From: Geojedonia sp051814705
GTDB taxonomy: Bacteria; Bacteroidota; Bacteroidia; Flavobacteriales; Flavobacteriaceae
Assembly (NCBI GenBank): GCA_051814705.1
Contig: JBPWQW010000001.1
Coordinates: forward strand, 806,001 to 870,000
Reading direction: 5' to 3'
Length of the DNA: 64,000 nucleotides
Part shown: one piece after another, positions 18,361 through 27,109 of the stretch
How the letters are laid out: each line of letters opens with the position of its first letter
How positions within the stretch are numbered: the stretch's first letter is position 1
Notes under the pieces: model-generated
Databases searched by the model: none
The model's input: the letters and a program-made list of their open reading frames with translations, nothing else
What the model was told of the DNA's origin: nothing
Position numbers and translations under genes: made by a program

Positions 18361-19983
18361 ATGGCTTTAAAATCAATTGATCCTACAGCCACAAAATCGT
18401 GGACTTTGTTAAAAGAACATTTTAATGAAATTAAAAATGTTCACATGAAACAATGGTTTGCCCAAAACGCAAATCGGGCAGATGAAATGACCATAAAATG
18501 GGAAGATTTTTATGTAGATTTTTCCAAACACAGAATTACAAATAAAACCTTGGGTCTTTTGTTGAATTTGGCAGAAGACGTTGACTTAAAAGATGCTATT
18601 TCAAAATATTTTATTGGTGATGTTATCAATTCTACTGAAGAAAGAGCTGTTCTGCATACAGCTTTAAGAGCTCCAAAAACATCAAAGGTTTATGTGGATG
18701 GGAAAAATGTAATTCCTGAAATTTATGAGGTTAAAGAAAAAATCAAAAGGTTTACCAATCAAATTGTCAATGGGCAATTTAAGGGGTATAGCAATAAACC
18801 CTTTACAGACATTGTAAATATTGGAATTGGTGGATCTGATCTTGGGCCAGCTATGGTTGTGGAAGCTTTAGGCTTTTATAAAAACCATTTAAACACACAT
18901 TTTGTGAGTAATGTGGACGGTGATCACGTTAACGAAGTCATTAAAACATTAAACCCAGAAACCACATTATTTGTAATTGTTTCAAAAACATTCACAACAC
19001 AGGAAACACTATCCAATGCCAATACCATTAGAACATGGTTTTTAAAATCTGGAAGCCAAAAGGATGTTGCTAAACATTTTGTTGCGGTATCTACAAACAT
19101 CGAAAAAGTTAAGGAATTTGGGATTGATGAGCACAATATATTTCCAATGTGGAATTGGGTTGGAGGTCGTTTTTCACTTTGGAGTGCGGTTGGACTAACC
19201 ATAAGTTTAGCTTTGGGCTTTGAACATTTTGACAAATTGCTTTTGGGTGCCCATAAAATGGATGAGCATTTTAAAAATGAACCCTTCAACAAAAATATTC
19301 CTGTGATTACAGCGTTATTAAGTGTGTGGTACAATAATTTTTTTGGAGTACAGACCGAAGCCGTTATCCCATATTCTCAATATCTCAACCAGTTTGCAAC
19401 CTATTTGCAACAAGGGATTATGGAAAGCAATGGAAAGCGAGTCGACAGAAGCGGAAATCCAGTAAATTATCAAACGGGAACCATTATTTGGGGAGAGCCA
19501 GGCACCAATTCACAACACGCTTTTTTTCAACTCATACACCAGGGTACAAAATTAATTCCTGCCGAATTTATTGGGTTTTCAAAATCTCTCTATGGCAATA
19601 CCAATCATCAAGATAAATTGATGTCCAACTTCTTTGCACAAACCGAAGCACTTCTTAACGGTAAAACTAAAGAAGACGTTGCTGCTGAAGGCACTTCAAG
19701 TCAATTGACTCCTTTTAAGGTTTTTGAGGGAAACAAACCTACGACCACCATTTTAGTCGATCAACTTACACCAGAAAGTTTAGGGAAATTGATTGCTTTA
19801 TATGAACATAAGATATTTGTTCAGGGCGTTGTTTGGAACATTTTTAGCTACGACCAATTTGGAGTTGAGCTTGGAAAACAGCTTGCAAATACCATATTAA
19901 GTGAGTTGAACCACAACAAGGTTGTTAACAAGCATGATGGCTCAACTCGAAACTTGTTAGAATATTATAAGAAATTAACATAA
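18361..19983 (+). CDS. pgi: Glucose-6-phosphate isomerase
   Basis: Interconverts glucose-6-P and fructose-6-P. 540 residues, typical of the long form. IGIGGSDLGPAMV near residue 156 holds the phosphate-binding loop; signature VSKTFTTQETLSNA near 206 and WNWVGGRFSLWSAVGL near 263-278 follow. GTNSQHAFFQLIHQG near 380 carries the catalytic His, and the C-terminal KHDGSTRNLLEYY the catalytic-Lys region. The gene begins directly after the M23 stop, so it is translated from the same message. Confidence 0.98.
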   Translation: MALKSIDPTATKSWTLLKEHFNEIKNVHMKQWFAQNANRADEMTIKWEDFYVDFSKHRITNKTLGLLLNLAEDVDLKDAISKYFIGDVINSTEERAVLHTALRAPKTSKVYVDGKNVIPEIYEVKEKIKRFTNQIVNGQFKGYSNKPFTDIVNIGIGGSDLGPAMVVEALGFYKNHLNTHFVSNVDGDHVNEVIKTLNPETTLFVIVSKTFTTQETLSNANTIRTWFLKSGSQKDVAKHFVAVSTNIEKVKEFGIDEHNIFPMWNWVGGRFSLWSAVGLTISLALGFEHFDKLLLGAHKMDEHFKNEPFNKNIPVITALLSVWYNNFFGVQTEAVIPYSQYLNQFATYLQQGIMESNGKRVDRSGNPVNYQTGTIIWGEPGTNSQHAFFQLIHQGTKLIPAEFIGFSKSLYGNTNHQDKLMSNFFAQTEALLNGKTKEDVAAEGTSSQLTPFKVFEGNKPTTTILVDQLTPESLGKLIALYEHKIFVQGVVWNIFSYDQFGVELGKQLANTILSELNHNKVVNKHDGSTRNLLEYYKKLT

Positions 19984-20101
19984 TTTTTGTTAAAAAGTTT
20001 TAATAAGTTGTCTCGTAATTGTAATCCTACAATTATTTATATTCTTAAATTCACATTGCTTAATTCATAATAAGGAAGTAATAAATTATCCTTTTAATAT
20101 G

Positions 20102-20109
20102 TAATTTTG
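20102..20109 (+). promoter_or_regulatory. Candidate -7 promoter element for the TonB receptor at 20143
   Basis: TAATTTTG matches TAnnTTTG, 33 bases before the ATG in a 159-base gap. No clear -33 box was seen. Confidence 0.45.
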
Positions 20110-20142
20110 CCAAAACTATTAATTTAATCTTAATTAACCAGT

Positions 20143-22779
20143 ATGAAAAAAATTACTCAATTTTTATTAGTATTTGTAGTAATGTTATTTACTACCATTG
20201 CGTTTTCGCAAAGCACATTACAAGGTAATGTTATGGATTCTGATGTGAATTCACCCTTACCAGGTGCTAATGTGGTTGAAAAAGGAACTACGAACGGTAC
20301 CACTACCGACTTTGATGGTAACTTTTCACTAACTACACAATCAACTTCAGGATCTATTGTAATTTCCTATGTGGGTTACGGATCTGTTACTTTGAAATTT
20401 AGCGGAAGCGCTAATTTTGGAACGGTAAAATTATCAACAGACAATTCATTGGATGAAGTTGTGATTACTGGGACAGGGATTATCGATTTAGCAAAAGACA
20501 GGCAAACACCTGTAGCTGTTTCAACTGTTAAAGCTTCAGAAATTGCTATTAAAGGTGGAAATCAGGAATTCCCTGAATTGTTAAAAGCCACCCCATCGAT
20601 TTATACAACTAAAAGTGGTGGAGGTTTTGGAGATGCGAGAATCAATACTCGTGGTTTTGACCAATCCAACACAGCATTTTTGATTAATGGTCAACCCATC
20701 AATGGAATGGAAGATGGTAAAATGTATTGGTCTAACTGGCAAGGTGTAACTGATGTTGCCAATGCCATTCAAGTTCAACGTGGATTAGGTTCTTCCAAAT
20801 TAGCTATTTCTTCTGTAGGTGGAACGATTAATATCGTTACTAAAACTGTCGACAAGAAAGAAGGAGGGTTTTTCCAATTAATGACTGCAAATGACAGTTA
20901 TCTAAAAACAACCGCTTATTATTCCACAGGTCTGAATGAAAAAGGATGGTCTTTTTCATCTTTATTGGGACACTGGCAGGGTGATGGTTATAACAACCGA
21001 ATGAATGGTATAGGACAAACTTACTTTTTCTCTGTGGGTTACGTGCCAAATGAAAACCACACTTTCAACTTTTTAATTACGGGAGCGCCACAAAATCACA
21101 ATCAAAGAAATCGTTATACTATAGAACAATTGCTAGATAAAGGGTTAAAGTACAATGATCAATGGGGAGTTTTAGATGGTAAAGAAATTACAGCTGGATC
21201 TGGTAACTATTACCACAAGCCAATTGCGAACTTAAGTTGGGACTGGAACATGGGTGACAAATCAAGTTTATCTACTGTAGTTTATGCTTCTTATGGTAGA
21301 GGGGGATCTGTTGGAATGAGAAATTATAGTTCTGTTGTAAAACCGTCAGGGAGTGATAGTTTTGATTTGAATGCTCAAATAGCCTATAATCAATCTATTG
21401 CGCCTAACAGTGGCGGGCTTATCGTTGGAGAAAGAAGAGAAGATGGTAGGAGAGCTGATATCATTAGATCAAGTGTCAATGAACACAAATGGTTTGGTAT
21501 CGTATCTAACTTTAACCACAAATTAAGCGAAACACTTAGTTTCAATATTGGTTTTGACGGGCGTTCCTATCATGGAGAACATTATAGACGTGTAGTTAAT
21601 TTCCTAGGCCTTGATGGATGGGATGATGATACCACAAACCAACAGTTAGGTAATGATTATGTAGTTACAGAATCCTATAGCGCTAACGCTTGGAAAGCTA
21701 CATTTCACAATACACCAAGAGATCAAAGAATTAATTATGACAATCCTGAAAATATACGTTATATTGGTGGTTTTGGCCAATTGGAATATGCAGGAGAAAA
21801 ACTTTCTGCCTTTGTTCAAGGAGCGGTCTCTTCACAATCCAATCAGCGTTTTGATTATTTTAATTATGCTGTAGGTGACGAAAAATCTGAAAAAGTTACC
21901 AATGGAGGCTTCAATGTTAAAGGTGGGGCCAATTACAATTTGGATGATTATAACAATGTTTTTGTAAATGTTGGCCATTATTCTCGTCAACCATATCAGG
22001 ATAATATGTTCTTAAACTTTAGAAACGATGTTAACCCATTATTGACCAATGAAAAGATTACAGGTTTAGAAGCTGGTTATGGACTAAGAACAAGCACTTT
22101 TACAGCTAATTTAAATGTATATCACACCATTTGGGATGATAGAGTTGTAAGTGGGAGCTTGAGCTCAGGAGATGGATTTTATCAATTTCAAGGTGTAAAA
22201 CAAGTACACCAAGGCGTTGAATTTGATTTTACATTTAGACCAACCAGTGAATTAATGTTTAAAGGATTTACATCTATTGGTAAATGGGAATATGACGGTA
22301 ATGCAACACAAACTGTTTATGATGACAACCAAAATGTGATTTCTCAAGGAGACCCGTTATATCTTGACGGTGTAAAAGTTGGAGATGCTGCCCAAACCAC
22401 GATTGGTTTAGGTGGCCGCTATGAGTTTGTTAGAGGATTGAGCATAGATGCCGATTGGTATAGCTATGACGATTTATACGCTTCATTCCTTCCAACAGAT
22501 TCCGAGTTTTCGACACCAAACAACAGAGGTTCTGTTAAATTGCCATCTTATAGTTTAGTAGATGCTGGTTTAACTTACGATTGGAAAGTGAGTGATGAAT
22601 ATAGCTTAGTATTGAGATTTAATATGAATAACGTTTTGGATGAAGAGTACATTTCTGAATCTTTAACTAATAGACATGTTGAGAGTGGCGATGCAACATA
22701 CAAAGGGGTTTCGGTAAAAAACCAAGCTTACTTTGGTTATGGTCGTACTTGGAACTTCAGCATGAGATTGAAGTTTTAA
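20143..22779 (+). CDS. TonB-dependent receptor with carboxypeptidase-regulatory-like N-terminal domain
   Basis: 878 residues with a signal peptide ending near AFSQ. Residues about 24-105 form the CarboxypepD_reg-like beta-sandwich common in Bacteroidota receptors (LQGNVMDSDVNSPLPGANV). A plug domain follows (about 115-235; TPSIYTTKSGGGFGDARINT, then INIVTKTV), and then a 22-strand barrel ending in NFSMRLKF. No SusD partner lies downstream, so it is not a classical glycan-uptake pair; a bidirectional terminator follows. The substrate cannot be deduced; it is not preceded by a recognisable riboswitch, unlike the receptor at 52227. Confidence 0.95.
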   Translation: MKKITQFLLVFVVMLFTTIAFSQSTLQGNVMDSDVNSPLPGANVVEKGTTNGTTTDFDGNFSLTTQSTSGSIVISYVGYGSVTLKFSGSANFGTVKLSTDNSLDEVVITGTGIIDLAKDRQTPVAVSTVKASEIAIKGGNQEFPELLKATPSIYTTKSGGGFGDARINTRGFDQSNTAFLINGQPINGMEDGKMYWSNWQGVTDVANAIQVQRGLGSSKLAISSVGGTINIVTKTVDKKEGGFFQLMTANDSYLKTTAYYSTGLNEKGWSFSSLLGHWQGDGYNNRMNGIGQTYFFSVGYVPNENHTFNFLITGAPQNHNQRNRYTIEQLLDKGLKYNDQWGVLDGKEITAGSGNYYHKPIANLSWDWNMGDKSSLSTVVYASYGRGGSVGMRNYSSVVKPSGSDSFDLNAQIAYNQSIAPNSGGLIVGERREDGRRADIIRSSVNEHKWFGIVSNFNHKLSETLSFNIGFDGRSYHGEHYRRVVNFLGLDGWDDDTTNQQLGNDYVVTESYSANAWKATFHNTPRDQRINYDNPENIRYIGGFGQLEYAGEKLSAFVQGAVSSQSNQRFDYFNYAVGDEKSEKVTNGGFNVKGGANYNLDDYNNVFVNVGHYSRQPYQDNMFLNFRNDVNPLLTNEKITGLEAGYGLRTSTFTANLNVYHTIWDDRVVSGSLSSGDGFYQFQGVKQVHQGVEFDFTFRPTSELMFKGFTSIGKWEYDGNATQTVYDDNQNVISQGDPLYLDGVKVGDAAQTTIGLGGRYEFVRGLSIDADWYSYDDLYASFLPTDSEFSTPNNRGSVKLPSYSLVDAGLTYDWKVSDEYSLVLRFNMNNVLDEEYISESLTNRHVESGDATYKGVSVKNQAYFGYGRTWNFSMRLKF

Positions 22780-22798
22780 ATAGAATTTTAATATAGAT

Positions 22799-22830
22799 AA
22801 AAAAGCAGTGATTTTTCACTGCTTTTTTGT
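22799..22830. terminator. Bidirectional terminator between the TonB receptor and gldD
   Basis: AAAAAAGCAGTGA and TCACTGCTTTTTTG form a long stem with a TTT loop. A-tract and T-tract flank it, so it works for both converging genes. Confidence 0.93.
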
Positions 22831-22871
22831 TTTATAGAGTTTAGCTTTTAAAGCTAAGGATCAATGATCCA

Positions 22872-23450
22872 TTAATCTTTCCATTTTAAAGTTTCCATAA
22901 TATGCTTAATATCATTTTTTAAATAGACGGCAGCCGGATATATGGAGTCGTAATTTGGTTTTGCATAAAAATATAAAGAGCCATTTAAAAAATGGTGAAT
23001 ACTGTCGGTAACATAAAATTGGGATTGTGAAGCTGCATTACCACCTATCTCATAAAACATCCCAAAAACTCTATGATCTTCATTAATAAATTTCTGTTCG
23101 ACTATTTCATCTGCTTTTATGGTGTGCTTTTGGGTTAAATTTTGAGCATCTTTTATCAGGGCAAAGAGATTGTCATCAATGTTCTTATAAGTTAAATAAA
23201 TGGTCCCTTTTAATGCGGGATAATTAATGTCTATACCAAATGATGTGGAGTCATTATTGACTTTAATATTTACAATATTGTTGGTTATTGTGTTTTCTTC
23301 GAAACTAAATGGTAAATTAAAAACTGCAGTTTTATATTCTGGAGCAGGGTAATCTAAACGTAAATAGGCTTTGGGTTTTGGAAGAACATTATCGCCACAG
23401 GCGAAACAAATACATAAAGCAAACGGGATAAGAAGTTTTTTTATAGTCAT
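22872..23450 (-). CDS. gldD: Gliding-motility lipoprotein GldD
   Basis: 192 residues from the chosen ATG at 23450. Upstream in-frame Met codons exist, but this one begins the lipoprotein signal MTIKKLLIPFALCICFACGD, with the lipobox CFAC. GldD is required for gliding and the type IX secretion system in Flavobacterium. Family landmarks are KPKAYLRLDYPAPEY right after the lipid anchor, YPALKGTIYLTYK, the central EIGGNAASQSQFYVTDS, and the C-terminal LYFYAKPNYDSI segment. It lies 25 bases after gldE in the conserved order mutY-ssb-gldE-gldD. Presence of both genes suggests gliding or T9SS-dependent secretion. Confidence 0.94.
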   Translation of the reverse strand: MTIKKLLIPFALCICFACGDNVLPKPKAYLRLDYPAPEYKTAVFNLPFSFEENTITNNIVNIKVNNDSTSFGIDINYPALKGTIYLTYKNIDDNLFALIKDAQNLTQKHTIKADEIVEQKFINEDHRVFGMFYEIGGNAASQSQFYVTDSIHHFLNGSLYFYAKPNYDSIYPAAVYLKNDIKHIMETLKWKD

Positions 23451-23475
23451 TTTTTTTCCATGAATATGGCTATTT

Positions 23476-24789
23476 TTAATCTTGAATGGTAAATTTAACC
23501 TGTTTAATGCGTTTATTATCAAAGGCTTCAATAGTAAAAACGTATTTTTCAAAATTTATTTTAGTGTTCCTTCGCGGAAAAGCTCCAGAAACTTCCAATA
23601 TAAACCCTGCAATGGTTTCGGCCTCTCCTTTTTGGTTTTCAAATACAGACTCATCTTCTATGTTGATTATTTTATAAAAGTCTTTTAAAGGAGTCTTACC
23701 TTCAAACATAAAATTATTATCGTCTATTTTGGTATAAATTAAATCATCATCGTCAAATTCGTCGCTTATGTCACCCACAATTTCTTCAATGACATCTTCC
23801 AGTGATACTAATCCTGAAGTGCCTCCATATTCGTCGACAACAACTGCTAAATGCACTTTTTTACTTTGGAATTCAACCATTAAATCATCCAACTTTTTGT
23901 TTTCGGGCACAAAAAAAGGTTCCCTAATCAAAGAGGACCAATCAAATTGTTTTCTGTCTATGTAGGGCAGTAAATCCTTCACATATAAAATTCCGATAAC
24001 CGAATCAATACTGTCTTTATAAACTGGAATTCGGGAATAGCCATTTTTTATGATTTCGGGAATGATCTCGGCATACTTTTGATCGGCGTTGAGTGCGAAA
24101 ATATCAATTCTCGGTCTCATAACCTGCTTGGTATCGGTGTTGCCAAAAGATACAATGCCTTGTAAAATTTTATGTTCTTCTTTGGTCGTGTCTGTTTTAG
24201 AAGTCAATTCTAAGGCTTGAGAGAGTTGGTCGACGCTAATACTGGACTTTTGCTTGCCTAATTTATTATGAATGAAAATTGTAAAATGCCGCATAGGTAA
24301 ACTTAAAGGTGAAAACAAAACGTCCAATACTTTGATGGGAATTGCCATAAAAACAGCAAATTTTAAGCGATTTCTACTAGCGTAAATTTTGGGTATGATC
24401 TCACCAATCAATAGAATTAAAAATGTGATGATGACGACTTCAAAAACAAATCTAACCCAGAAAATATCAATATTAAAGAATAAAAACTCGCCTAAATAGG
24501 CAAATAAGATCACGATGGCAATATTTATAAAATTGTTTGCAACCAGAATGGTGGCTAGTAATTTTTTTGGCCGTTCTAGTAATTTTGAAATTGTATGAAA
24601 GGCCTTAGGGTTCTTTTCTAATCCGTTATCGATATCGGAACGGGTCAATGAGAAGAAAGCGACTTCAGCTCCAGAAATTAATGCGGAACACAGCAATAAG
24701 ACAATGAGTAAAATAATTCCTGAAACTAACGATGTGTTTGCAGTTGATAAAAAAAAAGTTAAACTCGCGGGTTCTGGATCCAAAGTCAA
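23476..24789 (-). CDS. gldE: Gliding-motility-associated membrane protein GldE (CNNM/CorC type)
   Basis: 437 residues. An N-terminal CNNM transmembrane domain (segments from about residue 18; GAEVAFFSLTRSD near 41) is followed by two CBS domains (MRPRIDIFALNADQKY and VAVVVDEYGGTSGLVSLEDV, about 210-330) and a C-terminal CorC_HlyC domain. GldE partners GldD in gliding. The only plausible start is a TTG at 24789: an in-frame stop lies just upstream, no ATG precedes the first membrane helix, and LDPEPASL matches what I recall of family N-termini. It sits 15 bases after ssb in the same operon. Confidence 0.93.
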   Translation of the reverse strand: MTLDPEPASLTFFLSTANTSLVSGIILLIVLLLCSALISGAEVAFFSLTRSDIDNGLEKNPKAFHTISKLLERPKKLLATILVANNFINIAIVILFAYLGEFLFFNIDIFWVRFVFEVVIITFLILLIGEIIPKIYASRNRLKFAVFMAIPIKVLDVLFSPLSLPMRHFTIFIHNKLGKQKSSISVDQLSQALELTSKTDTTKEEHKILQGIVSFGNTDTKQVMRPRIDIFALNADQKYAEIIPEIIKNGYSRIPVYKDSIDSVIGILYVKDLLPYIDRKQFDWSSLIREPFFVPENKKLDDLMVEFQSKKVHLAVVVDEYGGTSGLVSLEDVIEEIVGDISDEFDDDDLIYTKIDDNNFMFEGKTPLKDFYKIINIEDESVFENQKGEAETIAGFILEVSGAFPRRNTKINFEKYVFTIEAFDNKRIKQVKFTIQD

Positions 24790-24804
24790 AGGGATTGGTT
24801 AAAC

Positions 24805-25254
24805 TTAAAACGGTAAGTCATCGTTATCTTCTTCTATAGAATCGCTTGCCGTTTGTTGAGATTGGTTCTGAGGTACAGATTGTTGTGAGCTTGAATGATC
24901 TCCTCCTTGTGACTCGCTTTTCGTTGTAAGAAAGGTAAAATCTGTGCATTGAATTTCAGTAGAATACCGGTCCATTCCTTTATCATCTTGCCATTTTCGA
25001 GTCTTTAATTTACCTTCAATATATACACGATCTCCTTTTGCTAAGTATTTCTCACAAACTTCAGCAGCTTTATTTCGTACTACAATATTGTGCCATTCGG
25101 TGTTGGTAACACGCTCATTGGTTTGCTTGTTGGTATAGGTTTCGTTTGTGGCCAATGGAAAACGACCAACGCAACCGCCACCTTCAAAATAATGCATTTT
25201 TACTTCATCTCCCAAATGCCCAATAAGCATCACTTTATTTAACGTTCCAGCCAT
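24805..25254 (-). CDS. ssb: Single-stranded DNA-binding protein
   Basis: 149 residues. An N-terminal OB-fold (about 1-108) shows NKVMLIGHLGDEV, the TEWHNIVVRNKAAEVCEKYL segment, GDRVYIEGKLKTRKW and YSTEIQC. A short Gln/Ser-rich linker leads to the acidic tail SIEEDNDDLPF, which recruits repair and replication partners. The gene lies between mutY and gldE on the minus strand. The same terminal DDLPF occurs in the DUF3127 protein at 58647. Confidence 0.98.
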   Translation of the reverse strand: MAGTLNKVMLIGHLGDEVKMHYFEGGGCVGRFPLATNETYTNKQTNERVTNTEWHNIVVRNKAAEVCEKYLAKGDRVYIEGKLKTRKWQDDKGMDRYSTEIQCTDFTFLTTKSESQGGDHSSSQQSVPQNQSQQTASDSIEEDNDDLPF

Positions 25255-25274
25255 AATTAATTGATATTTAAATG

Positions 25275-25282
25275 CAAATCTA
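25275..25282 (-). promoter_or_regulatory. Candidate -7 promoter element for ssb
   Basis: On the minus strand TAGATTTG matches TAnnTTTG, 20 bases before the ssb ATG. A separate ssb-gldE-gldD transcript is therefore likely. Confidence 0.5.
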
Positions 25283-25328
25283 ACCTTTTGCGGTGACTTT
25301 TTTAAAAGTAATAAAAAAATACGAGTCT

Positions 25329-26375
25329 TTATAAAGGAAAACGGAATTCGTCAATAAAATTGCTGATTAATATTGGTGTTGGAAATTTCTGAAGATTAGA
25401 AATCAGGATGCCTTCTTCAGGGAGTGTGTTGACTTCAACAATCCAAAATTTGGTATGCAAATGTTGATGCGATAGTTTGTGGATTATATCCTCCTGATTG
25501 TATAAACTGTATTCAAAAGGAGAGTTTTTTAAAATAGATTTAATTTTTGAATGCTCTTTAAAGTGAGCGCTATCTAAAGGAAATTCTGTTTCGATAAGCG
25601 GAAATTGATATAGATTTTTCCAAATACCTTTATCAGTTCGCTTTTTGAAAATGGTTTTTTTATCTGAAGACATCAGGACCAAAAAATTGAAATATTTTGT
25701 TACAGCCTTAATTTTTTTAAGTTTTACAGGCAAGGTGTCAATCCAATTATTTTGAAGAGCAGCACAACTTAAATTAAAGGGGCAAACCTTGCAATCAGGA
25801 TTTTTTGGTTTACATTGTCTAGCACCAAATTCCATAATGGCTTGGTTGTAATCTGCCGGATTTTTTCTATCTATTAATTGTGTCGCTAAGGCTTTAAACT
25901 CCTTTTTGCCATTGGTAGAATTTATAGGCGTTTTTATACCAAAATAACGAGCCAATACACGATATACATTACCATCTACAACGGCTGTAGGCTCATTGAA
26001 ACAAATGGACGCTATGGCACTCGCAGTATAGTCTCCTACGCCTTTTAGTTTGAGTAATTCAGGGTATGATTTTGGAAATTCACCATTATAGGTTTCAACA
26101 ACAGTTCTAGCAGTGGCATGTAAGTTTCGCGCTCTTGTATAGTAGCCCAAACCCTGCCAAAGCTTTAAAACGTCACGTTCGTTGGCGTTAGCAAGGTCGT
26201 AAACCGTTGGAAATTGGCTTACAAAAGCCTCATAATAAGGCAGTCCTTGGTTAATTTGTGTCTGTTGTAATATGATTTCTGAAAGCCAAATATAGTAGGG
26301 GTTCTTTGTGTTTCGCCAAGGTAAATCTCGTTTATGTATTGAATACCAATTAGTTAATATTGAACCAAAAGTCAT
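25329..26375 (-). CDS. mutY: A/G-specific adenine glycosylase
   Basis: Removes adenine mispaired with 8-oxoguanine. 348 residues. Catalytic Glu region SEIILQQTQINQGLPYYEAF near residue 32, helix-hairpin-helix LKGVGDYTASAIASI near 108, catalytic Asp in VVDGNVYRVLARYFG near 132, and a 4Fe-4S loop C-x6-C-x2-C-x5-C near 187-203 are all intact. The C-terminal Nudix-like domain that reads 8-oxoG is present (about 225-345). It begins the minus-strand group with ssb, gldE and gldD, divergent from the HU gene. Confidence 0.97.
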   Translation of the reverse strand: MTFGSILTNWYSIHKRDLPWRNTKNPYYIWLSEIILQQTQINQGLPYYEAFVSQFPTVYDLANANERDVLKLWQGLGYYTRARNLHATARTVVETYNGEFPKSYPELLKLKGVGDYTASAIASICFNEPTAVVDGNVYRVLARYFGIKTPINSTNGKKEFKALATQLIDRKNPADYNQAIMEFGARQCKPKNPDCKVCPFNLSCAALQNNWIDTLPVKLKKIKAVTKYFNFLVLMSSDKKTIFKKRTDKGIWKNLYQFPLIETEFPLDSAHFKEHSKIKSILKNSPFEYSLYNQEDIIHKLSHQHLHTKFWIVEVNTLPEEGILISNLQKFPTPILISNFIDEFRFPL

Positions 26376-26394
26376 TGTTTTGTTGATTTGAACA

Positions 26395-26402
26395 CAAAAG
26401 TA
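26395..26402 (-). promoter_or_regulatory. Candidate -7 promoter element for mutY
   Basis: On the minus strand TACTTTTG fits TAnnTTTG, 19 bases upstream of the mutY ATG in the mutY/HU divergent gap. Confidence 0.5.
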
Positions 26403-26436
26403 AATCTTTATAAGGTTAAATTTTAATTAATTACGC

Positions 26437-26468
26437 TTGAAATATTGAAATTAAAATTCCTATATTTG
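26437..26468 (+). promoter_or_regulatory. Promoter of the HU gene (-33 TTG and -7 TATATTTG)
   Basis: TTG at 26437-26439 and TATATTTG at 26461-26468 are separated by 21 bases, close to the Bacteroidota sigma-ABfr arrangement. The predicted start near 26475 gives a leader of about 35 bases to the HU ATG. Confidence 0.7.
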
Positions 26469-26509
26469 CATCCCTTATAATTAATAGATAACCCTAAAAA
26501 ATAATTAAC

Positions 26510-26800
26510 ATGACAAAAGCTGATTTAGTAGCTAAAATTTCTGATAAGCTAGGAATTGAAAAAGGAGATGTTCAAGCAACAGTTGAAACATTTATGGAAG
26601 AGGTAAAAACTTCATTAGAAAGTGGCGATAATGTATATTTAAGAGGTTTTGGTAGTTTTATAATCAAAACTAGAGCCGAAAAAACAGGAAGAAACATTTC
26701 AAAAAACACCACCATTAAAATTCCTGCACATAACATACCTGCATTTAAGCCTGCTAAAGTATTTGTAGAAGGCGTAAAAACTAACGTTGACGTTAATTAA
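26510..26800 (+). CDS. HU-family DNA-binding protein
   Basis: 96 residues, one HU/IHF fold. TKADLVAKISDKLGIEKGDV begins the helical dimerisation part; the beta-arm signature YLRGFGSFIIKTRAEKTGRN lies near residues 43-62 and IPAHNIPAFKPAKVF at the end. A nucleoid-associated architectural protein. It has a clear promoter and is followed 38 bases later by a tiny basic protein gene and a terminator, suggesting a short, highly expressed message. Confidence 0.97.
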   Translation: MTKADLVAKISDKLGIEKGDVQATVETFMEEVKTSLESGDNVYLRGFGSFIIKTRAEKTGRNISKNTTIKIPAHNIPAFKPAKVFVEGVKTNVDVN

Positions 26801-26838
26801 GACCTTAAAAAAATAATAACAATTTAAAAAGTATTTTT

Positions 26839-26928
26839 ATGCCAAGCGGTAAAAAAAGAAAGAGACATAAGGTAGCTACGCATAAGCGTAAAAAACGTCG
26901 ACGTGCTAATCGTCACAAAAAGAAATAA
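26839..26928 (+). CDS. 29-residue basic mini-protein, AURKAIP1/COX24 (mS38-like) type
   Basis: ATG to TAA encodes 29 residues, MPSGKKRKRHKVATH followed by KRKKRRRANRHKKK; over half are Lys or Arg. I recognise this as the tiny protein that Bacteroidota annotations call AURKAIP1/COX24 domain, a relative of mitochondrial ribosomal protein mS38, so a ribosome-bound role is likely. It sits between the HU gene and rng and directly before a strong terminator, which supports it being a real gene. It is too short for most gene finders. Confidence 0.85.
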   Translation: MPSGKKRKRHKVATHKRKKRRRANRHKKK

Positions 26929-26930
26929 TT

Positions 26931-26965
26931 TGAAAAAGTAGTTTTTAACTACTTTTTCACTTTTT
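26931..26965 (+). terminator. Intrinsic terminator after the HU/mini-protein unit
   Basis: GAAAAAGTAGTT and AACTACTTTTTC pair with a TTT loop, followed by ACTTTTTG. Confidence 0.9.
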
Positions 26966-27022
26966 GAAATTAAGTTCTTTGATATTTAATTCATGATATT
27001 TTACGTTTACCTAAGTAGAATC

Positions 27023-27073
27023 ATGGATTTAACGGATTTAACATCCTGTGTCAAAAAATAAAGTTTAATCCAT
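27023..27073. repeat. Imperfect inverted repeat in the rng leader
   Basis: ATGGATTTAAC (27023-27033) and GTTTAATCCAT (27063-27073) match in 10 of 11 positions as an inverted repeat, and a direct GGATTTAAC duplication lies inside. It may be a REP-type sequence or a folded 5' leader of the RNase gene. Confidence 0.5.
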
Positions 27074-27109
27074 CTGCCACGCCAAACGTGACGGATATAA
27101 ATTTTCAAT

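Noticed and set aside
24805..25254. ssb as a phage or plasmid copy
   Set aside because: It lies in the conserved mutY-ssb-gldE-gldD chromosomal order with matching base composition.
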